The notes under the pieces: model-generated
What the model saw: only the letters and a program-made list of their open reading frames with translations
Told to the model about the DNA's origin: nothing
Databases searched by the model: none
IMG/VR virus record: IMGVR_UViG_3300030329_000518
Location: 1 to 28,043 of that record
Origin: a virus
Strand: one strand, 5' to 3'
Length of the DNA: 28,043 nt
Part shown: positions 23,150 through 28,043 of the stretch, piece by piece
Position numbering within the stretch: position 1 is the first letter of the stretch
Layout: the number at the start of each line of letters is the position of its first letter
Made by a program: the position numbers and the translations under genes

Positions 23150-25126
23150 ATGAAATTATCTGAATATCTACCGCAAGTTCCCCAGATGCAACAAACAATG
23201 GCAGACTTGAATAAACAAATAAGTCTGTTAGATGTTATGAAGTCTACTGGAGAAACTGGAGCAGCCCCTACAGTAGGGTTAGACCATGTGGTAAATACAT
23301 GGGTACGTCATCAAATGGCGTACAGGCAACAACTAGTTCAAGATTTACAGACTATAACTTTGTCTGTAGAAGAAATCAGAGGACCTCTAAATCATATTAC
23401 TGGTGAAGTGTTTAGAAGAGGTATTGAAATAGTACCTAACAAAGAAAATCCAGACACAGACCAACGTAAAAGATTAATGAAATGGTTAAAAGATTGTAAC
23501 GTGTTTGACCAAAGTATGGAAGAGGTATTCAGACAATTTCACTTTGATGTAAATTCGTTAGACGATGCTTTTTTATATATGGCTAAAGAATATAAAGATG
23601 TTGGTGATGGAGAGGTTAGGTCAAAACTTTTAGAAATTAGAAGATTAAATCCAGCATTAGTAGAATTTGATTTAGACCAAGCAGGGTTACCTAAGAACTC
23701 TCATTTTATATGTCCTATTCATAGAGAAGTAGTACAAGAAGCAGCTGGTAAGTGTGAAAGAGAAACTTGTAATGTAACATTACACCCAGCTATGTATAAG
23801 TATTACCACAGAAGTCAGCATATGTATTTCACTGACGCTGAGATTATTCACTTATCAAAATTTGCTCCATCAGAAACTTATGGATGGTCACCAATACTAA
23901 CTATTTTTGAGAAGGCATTGACGTTAGTAGGTATGGATAAAAACTTATACAGGTATTTCTTTGAGAGAAAGATGCCTGCAAGTATGTTAATGGTAACTAC
24001 TGATGACCCAGAGAGCCTACGAAAAGAACGAGAGCATATAGCGGCTCAAACTAGGATGGACCCTAACTATATACCAATGGTAGCAGTATCTGCTAGAAAT
24101 CAACGGGGTAGAGTAGACATGGTTAGACTATTCCATACCTTACAAGAAATGGATTACCTACCTGTTCGAGATGAAATCCGAGAACGTGTAGCTGCTATGT
24201 GGGGTGTTACTCCAGCTTGGCAGGGTGCCCCAGAAGCTTTTGGAGGTATGTCTACACAAACACAACAACTAGTAGTTATGAGTCGTGTTGTTGAAGGAGA
24301 CCAGAGACTATTTCACGAAAAAATATTCCCTCAACTTTTAGATGCTTTCGGGATTACTGACTACGATTTAAAACTTCCACAACCTGAAGAAAAAGCAGAA
24401 AACACCAGATTAAGTTTTGCTCAACAAAAAATACAGATAGTAAATCAATTTGCTCAACTAGGTTTTGATGTAAAACTAAAAGAACAAGATGTTGATTTAT
24501 ATGAAGCAGAATTTGTTGTTAGTGGGGAAGCCGTTCAAACAGCACAAATAGCGGAAGAGCAACAGAAGATTGCCTTACAACAAACTAAAGACCAACAAGA
24601 TTTAGTGAAAAAACAAACAGAGATGCAAGAAGACCAGTTGGACCAACAAGAGCAACAAATGGAAATGCAAGAAGTTGATTTAAATGCTGATGGGGAAGTA
24701 AGCCCAGAAGAAGCTTTGGCAATACAAGCTATGCAAAAGTCTATACCAGCGTCTCAAAGGAAGTTCAAGGGAAGAACTGGGGGAGTTACTCCCAACTGGG
24801 CTGATAAACACCCTGATGAAGAGAGGGATATAGATGAATATGCTGAAGCTAGAGCCAACAAAAATGAATTAACTTTATCTAAAACATGGATTGAGTCGTT
24901 GAATGAAAAAGGTTTTGGAGCTCCTGTGATAAAACAAGTCTCAGATGATTTGTCTCAGATGTGGTTTTCAGAGAACAATGTCGATTACATTGCCCAACTT
25001 TCAGCAACGGGAGTTACTACAGTTGAAAAAGCAATCTTTGGAGACCCTACAAGATTTAGCCGATATAAACAAGAAGGACCAAAAGCAACTAAACCTACTG
25101 ATATAGAGGATATAGAAGATGAATAA
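23150..25126 (+). CDS. Portal protein with zinc-finger-like insertion and EF-hand-like motif
   Basis: Dodecameric channel at the capsid vertex, docking terminase and the neck. The 658 residues show portal features: 'VEEIRGPLNHITGEVFRRGI' in the N-terminal part, 'IIHLSKFAPSETYGWSPIL', 'MDKNLYRYFFERKMPASML' (stem region), and 'VRDEIRERVAAMWGVTPAWQ' leading into the crown. Two unusual pieces are present. Residues 188-212 hold Cys188, His191, Cys202, Cys207 and His212, suggesting a metal site. Residues 510-521 ('DLNADGEVSPEE') match a canonical EF-hand loop, after a Gln-rich coiled coil (468-507). It is longer than HK97-like portals (about 400-500). It follows terminase at a distance, with nrdJ and two small genes between. 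It overlaps the next gene by 8 bases. Confidence 0.8.
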   Translation: MKLSEYLPQVPQMQQTMADLNKQISLLDVMKSTGETGAAPTVGLDHVVNTWVRHQMAYRQQLVQDLQTITLSVEEIRGPLNHITGEVFRRGIEIVPNKENPDTDQRKRLMKWLKDCNVFDQSMEEVFRQFHFDVNSLDDAFLYMAKEYKDVGDGEVRSKLLEIRRLNPALVEFDLDQAGLPKNSHFICPIHREVVQEAAGKCERETCNVTLHPAMYKYYHRSQHMYFTDAEIIHLSKFAPSETYGWSPILTIFEKALTLVGMDKNLYRYFFERKMPASMLMVTTDDPESLRKEREHIAAQTRMDPNYIPMVAVSARNQRGRVDMVRLFHTLQEMDYLPVRDEIRERVAAMWGVTPAWQGAPEAFGGMSTQTQQLVVMSRVVEGDQRLFHEKIFPQLLDAFGITDYDLKLPQPEEKAENTRLSFAQQKIQIVNQFAQLGFDVKLKEQDVDLYEAEFVVSGEAVQTAQIAEEQQKIALQQTKDQQDLVKKQTEMQEDQLDQQEQQMEMQEVDLNADGEVSPEEALAIQAMQKSIPASQRKFKGRTGGVTPNWADKHPDEERDIDEYAEARANKNELTLSKTWIESLNEKGFGAPVIKQVSDDLSQMWFSENNVDYIAQLSATGVTTVEKAIFGDPTRFSRYKQEGPKATKPTDIEDIEDE

Positions 25127-25826
25127 AGCTTGGATAACTAACCCTAGGGGTCAAAACGATTCTTACAAAAAGGCTAAGAAAAAAGAATTACAAAAAGAAA
25201 ATGGTGGTGGGGCAGCTACTTCGGGTTCCTTTGGGGGAGGTGCTGGTACAGTATTCACATCTCAAGATACGGGAGTGTTCACCCCTACTTATGGTGGAAG
25301 GTCATCTAGGAAAAAAAGATGGGAGAAAAAACGTAAGGGTAAAAAAAGAACCGGAGTTGAGAGGTTAGGGTTGTTTCTAAATGACCATTCTCCTGAACGA
25401 AAAATGCAAAAGGAACTTACTTCTTCTACCATTCAATTAATAAAATGGGTTCAGAAAGAACTACAAAAAGATGATATAAAGTTTAGACAGCAAACATCTT
25501 CTACATCTATAAATGACCAAACTAAACAAACAGATGGACTTCGTAATCCACTAAAGTATGATGCGGAACCTGATAAGCAGGCAGATGTAGAACAAAAAGA
25601 TATGGAATCTAAAATTAGAAACTTAGATGATTCTGAAAATGTGAAGAGTGAAAAACCTGATGAAAAAGGAGATGCGTCCCAAACTGCTCCCGCAGGACTT
25701 AGTGTACAGTTATCATATGGTTCTGGAACTGAATCTGGACCTACTGTTGCTGGAGGTTATAGAGACCAAGAAGCTGGTCGGATAGACGCTGAAGAAGAAG
25801 ACGATAAAGATAGCCCCTTTGTTTAA
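25119..25826 (+). CDS. Low-complexity head-associated protein candidate
   Basis: 235 residues. It begins inside the portal gene end (8-base overlap, GAGGATA upstream). Lys/Arg-rich N-terminal segments ('KKAKKKELQKENGGG', 'RSSRKKRWEKKRKGKKRTG') flank a Gly-rich stretch. The middle is polar and Gln/Asp-rich, and the C-terminal 25 residues are acidic ('DAEEEDDKDSPFV'). Most of it is probably disordered. It may be an internal head protein, a scaffold-like protein or a DNA-binding virion component. No protease motif (Ser/His or ClpP-like) is visible. Function unknown. Confidence 0.6.
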   Translation: MNKAWITNPRGQNDSYKKAKKKELQKENGGGAATSGSFGGGAGTVFTSQDTGVFTPTYGGRSSRKKRWEKKRKGKKRTGVERLGLFLNDHSPERKMQKELTSSTIQLIKWVQKELQKDDIKFRQQTSSTSINDQTKQTDGLRNPLKYDAEPDKQADVEQKDMESKIRNLDDSENVKSEKPDEKGDASQTAPAGLSVQLSYGSGTESGPTVAGGYRDQEAGRIDAEEEDDKDSPFV

Positions 25827-26129
25827 ATGAAATTATATGATAGAATGTGTACTAAGTGTCAAGGACATATGTACATAAATGAAGATAAGGACTTGCAATG
25901 TCTTACTTGTGGTAAGATTTTAGTAGTAAAGATTAGGAGGAATTATGATTCCAGAGCAGGCAAAATCAGAGATAATAAGAAGAAGAGCTTTAGGAGCTAC
26001 GTGGACAGCGATAGCAAATTGGATGAACGAGGAGTACGGGACCGACACTCATCGAACAACAATTCAACGTTGGCACGACAAAGAGGTAGAGGGAGTTCAA
26101 GAAGAGCAGGTCTTACATCCAGAAGATAG
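25827..26129 (+). CDS. Zinc-ribbon protein overlapping the phosphoesterase gene
   Basis: 100 residues. The first 35 form a clean zinc ribbon, Cys8-x2-Cys11 and Cys25-x2-Cys28 ('MCTKCQGHMY...CLTCGKIL'). The remaining two thirds is encoded out of frame over the start of the next gene (185-base overlap) and is basic and Arg/Ser-rich ('RQRGRGSSRRAGLTSRR'). No ribosome binding site precedes the ATG, which directly abuts the previous stop, so reinitiation is the likely mode. The ribbon is convincing. Whether the full-length tail is functional is not clear. It may bind nucleic acid or another zinc protein. Confidence 0.5.
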   Translation: MKLYDRMCTKCQGHMYINEDKDLQCLTCGKILVVKIRRNYDSRAGKIRDNKKKSFRSYVDSDSKLDERGVRDRHSSNNNSTLARQRGRGSSRRAGLTSRR

Positions 26130-27267
26130 TTTAGCTGAAAGAGTTAAGCTAGATAAAAAAGTAGCTACCCAAAAAAGTGAAGCAAAGTTTTATAAGAAGC
26201 TCTACGAAAAATCCTTAAAAGAAAACACTAAACAAGAACTTATTGTTGATACTATACAAGAGTTTACTAAATCATTTCCTGCGGTCCCTCTAAAACACAT
26301 AGAAAAAACAGACAAAACCCCCTTTGGTCATCAAGCACAAGTGATGGTTACCCCTTTATCAGACACTCACATAGGGGAACATGTATTCAAAGACCAAATG
26401 CGTGGCTTGAATGAATATAACTTTGAGATATTCAATAAACGTATGTATGGCTGGGCTAACCAAATACTAAAGCATACATCTTATAGAAGACAGATAGCCC
26501 CCGTAGACGAACTAATTATACCTATGTTAGGTGACATGATTAGTGGAGACATACATGAAGAGTTAGCTAGGTCTAATATGGCTAACTGTATGGAGCAAAT
26601 GATTAGAGGAGCTAGTATTATTGGGCAAGCTTTGATGTACCTAGCCCCACATTATACAAAGATTAAAGTTCCATGTGTAGTTGGTAATCATGGTCGTATG
26701 ACTAGGAAGCCTCCTATGAAAGATAAGTATATGGATTGGGATTATATGTTATATCAATGGGTAGCTTCTTTTTGTAAGAACCAAGAAAATATAGAGTTCC
26801 ATATTCCTAGAAGTTTCATGACCACTTTTAAGGTACATGACAAAGTAGTACTTATTACTCATGGAGATTGTATATCAGGTGCTGGAAGTAGTGGTGCTAT
26901 ACTAAACTCTATAACTAAACTACGAAGTGTTTTTCAGTTTAGAAAGAGTTTGCAAAGAGAGATTGAGGATGCTATGGATGGTGATTTAGAACAAGAGTTT
27001 GATAGTGTTATGATAGGACACTTCCATCGTATTGACGAGTTAGATATAGGCACAGGTGAGTTACATATCTGTGGAACCATGAAAGGTCCTGATGAGTTTG
27101 CCTTACAAAGACTTCAAGCAGCTACCAAGCCTAAACAAATAGTTACTTACTGGCACCCAAAATATGGTTATGTGGGTAGAGATGTTATATACCTAAATAG
27201 GTACGATACCAGTAAGAGAAAATTTATAGATAAAATTCCAGAAAAATGGACGGATTTAGAAGGTTAG
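25945..27267 (+). CDS. HTH-metallophosphoesterase (calcineurin-like)
   Basis: 440 residues with a strong AGGAGG. Residues 1-46 are a helix-turn-helix ('ALGATWTAIANWMNEEYGTD', 'HRTTIQRWHDK'). A helical linker (about 60-110) precedes a calcineurin-like phosphoesterase: Asp140-x-His142 ('LSDTHIGE'), Asp197 ('MLGDMISGDIH'), Asn248-His249 ('VVGNHGR'), His306 ('ITHGD') and His359/His361 ('MIGHFHR'). All five metal-binding motifs are intact, so it should be an active di-metal phosphatase or nuclease. Relatives include SbcD/Mre11 nucleases and phage phosphatases. No partner ATPase is in the window. Its place among head genes is unexpected. Confidence 0.85.
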   Translation: MIPEQAKSEIIRRRALGATWTAIANWMNEEYGTDTHRTTIQRWHDKEVEGVQEEQVLHPEDSLAERVKLDKKVATQKSEAKFYKKLYEKSLKENTKQELIVDTIQEFTKSFPAVPLKHIEKTDKTPFGHQAQVMVTPLSDTHIGEHVFKDQMRGLNEYNFEIFNKRMYGWANQILKHTSYRRQIAPVDELIIPMLGDMISGDIHEELARSNMANCMEQMIRGASIIGQALMYLAPHYTKIKVPCVVGNHGRMTRKPPMKDKYMDWDYMLYQWVASFCKNQENIEFHIPRSFMTTFKVHDKVVLITHGDCISGAGSSGAILNSITKLRSVFQFRKSLQREIEDAMDGDLEQEFDSVMIGHFHRIDELDIGTGELHICGTMKGPDEFALQRLQAATKPKQIVTYWHPKYGYVGRDVIYLNRYDTSKRKFIDKIPEKWTDLEG

Positions 27268-27271
27268 TCAG

Positions 27272-27277
27272 TATAAT
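27272..27277 (+). promoter_or_regulatory. Putative -10 element before the gp10-like gene
   Basis: TATAAT, five bases before the ATG at 27283, in a 15-base gap with no Shine-Dalgarno. A weak -35-like TGGACG lies at 27247-27252 (19-base spacing). The arrangement is the same as before the sigma-like and DUF3310 genes, suggesting leaderless transcription. Confidence 0.35.
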
Positions 27278-27282
27278 AAAAT

Positions 27283-27837
27283 ATGGCATTATCTTCAAAA
27301 CAACAACAAATTTGGAATACGTTTAGTGCAGGGTTTAAAAAAGCCTGCTTAACTACGTTAGCAAACCGAGTTTATGATAGGGCTCAAGAACTTGTACCCG
27401 AAGGAGAATCAGGGAACTTAAAAAAGTCTGGTTCGTTGAGTATAAGTGATACTGGCTTTAACATAAATTATTCTGCTCCTTATGCGATGTTAGTTCACGA
27501 TGGAGAGTCAGAAGACTCAGGAGATTATATCCAATTCCCCAAAGACCATACTAGAAGGTACAAAGATGATATAAAGAGGGGACCTTATAAAGGGTCGAGG
27601 TCTAGACCAGTAAGTTATCCAAATGGTAGAAACTTCAAAGAGAAAAGGGTAAGAAAATGGAGCGGGTCTGAGAGAGGGTGGTATACTACAGATAAACTTA
27701 GAGAAGGGAATCCGTGGATAACACAGGCTTATAAAGAAGTTTTTACATCTTTGACTACAAGGGAACGTAAATATTTATTAGGGTTTGGGTTTGATTTAGA
27801 TGCCGAGATTACAAAAGACAAGCAAGGAGGTACCTAA
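27283..27837 (+). CDS. HK97 gp10-like head-tail connector/tail completion protein
   Basis: 184 residues. The order 'NRVYDRAQELVPEGESGNLK', 'KSGSLSIS', 'NYSAPYAMLVHDGES' and near the end 'GNPWITQAYKEVF' follows the HK97-gp10 pattern (a..vPvdTGnLr.si ... vgt...Ya.yvE.G ... pfl.pA). These proteins join head and tail or complete the tail end. A charged insertion (about residues 75-130, Arg/Lys/Gly-rich, 'KRGPYKGSRSRPVSYPNG') lengthens it beyond typical members (about 110-150). No ribosome binding site precedes the ATG. In siphoviruses this gene lies a few genes before the tail tube, consistent with the left edge of the window following on a circular map. Confidence 0.7.
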   Translation: MALSSKQQQIWNTFSAGFKKACLTTLANRVYDRAQELVPEGESGNLKKSGSLSISDTGFNINYSAPYAMLVHDGESEDSGDYIQFPKDHTRRYKDDIKRGPYKGSRSRPVSYPNGRNFKEKRVRKWSGSERGWYTTDKLREGNPWITQAYKEVFTSLTTRERKYLLGFGFDLDAEITKDKQGGT

Positions 27838-27838
27838 A

Positions 27839-28043
27839 ATGGTAGACTTAAGTAAAATAACACCCACACAAGAATATATTATAGCCCGACATTCTAAAAT
27901 GGTCGGCAAAGTCCTAGACTTAGTAGAAGCATCACTACCAGAAGGTAATCAATGTGATAAACTTAAAAAACTTTTACAAGTTCCACTATATGATTTTCGT
28001 AATGAAATGATTCATTTAGACTCTAAAGGACTACCTACAGACG
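27839..28043 (+). CDS. Hypothetical protein, 3'-truncated by window end
   Basis: The first 68 codons are visible, with ATG at 27839 and AAGGAGG 7-8 bases upstream. The protein begins 'MVDLSKITPTQEYIIARHSK' and looks helical, with 'GKVLDLVEASLPEGNQCDKL' and 'LYDFRNEMIHLDSKG'. I do not recognise a family. It sits one base after the gp10-like gene and is probably a virion or head-tail gene. Confidence 0.7.
   Translation, partial: MVDLSKITPTQEYIIARHSKMVGKVLDLVEASLPEGNQCDKLKKLLQVPLYDFRNEMIHLDSKGLPTD

Noticed and set aside
1-28043. tRNA genes, insertion sequences, attachment sites, integrase or repressor
   Set aside because: Gaps between genes are at most about 50 bases and none holds a cloverleaf or terminal repeats. 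No predicted protein matches a transposase, integrase or phage repressor.

Overview
The window is part of the genome of a double-stranded DNA tailed phage (Caudoviricetes). It is AT-rich and densely packed, and every gene I can support lies on the + strand. Tail tube, G/GT-type tail chaperones with a -1 frameshift site, a tape measure of about 400 residues and a hub/fibre protein point to a long, probably flexible (siphovirus-type) tail. The replication genes are bacterial in type (DnaB-like helicase, DnaG-like primase, family A polymerase, RecA, sigma-70-like factor), so the host is a bacterium. AT-richness, a B12-dependent (class II) ribonucleotide reductase, MazG-like and DUF3310 genes recall aquatic/marine phages. 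That habitat, and any host assignment, is inference.

Layout. 1-7150 is the tail module: 5'-truncated tail tube, chaperone pair by frameshift, tape measure, small distal-tail candidate, a 1265-residue hub/fibre with a C-terminal S74 chaperone domain, and a small protein. 7098-8266 is a regulatory block: an HTH/zinc-finger protein, a sigma-like factor behind a promoter-like sequence, and a small protein. 8266-13274 is the replisome: helicase, primase, ssDNA-binding-like protein, DNA polymerase. 13298-17772 is nucleotide metabolism and recombination: DUF3310, PD-(D/E)XK nuclease, MazG-like, RecA, Vsr/DUF559-like nuclease, Cas4-like Fe-S nuclease, coiled-coil protein, RuvC-like resolvase. 17774-20447 holds an unknown protein and the small and large terminase subunits. 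20472-22418 is nrdJ. 22428-28043 is the start of the head module: coiled-coil proteins, a portal with unusual insertions, a structural candidate, a zinc ribbon, an HTH-metallophosphoesterase, an HK97 gp10-like protein and a truncated gene.

The genes fit one programme. Sigma-like and HTH proteins could time transcription. NrdJ and MazG-like supply and clean the dNTP pool. DnaB, primase, SSB and Pol replicate the genome. RecA and several nucleases recombine and resolve it. Terminase and portal package it. The gp10-like gene near the right end and the tail tube at the left end are normally close neighbours, with capsid genes upstream of gp10, so the map is probably circular or permuted. Major capsid, protease, lysis, integrase and repressor genes are not in this window. 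No stretch of 300 bases lacks a gene, and I saw no tRNA, rRNA, CRISPR array or insertion sequence.

Most worth a second look: the frameshift site; acidic tails ending in Phe shared by the helicase and the SSB-like protein; an EF-hand-like loop and Cys/His insertion in the portal; the RecA/Cas4-like/Vsr-like/RuvC cassette; and -10-like boxes directly abutting starts that have no Shine-Dalgarno sequence.
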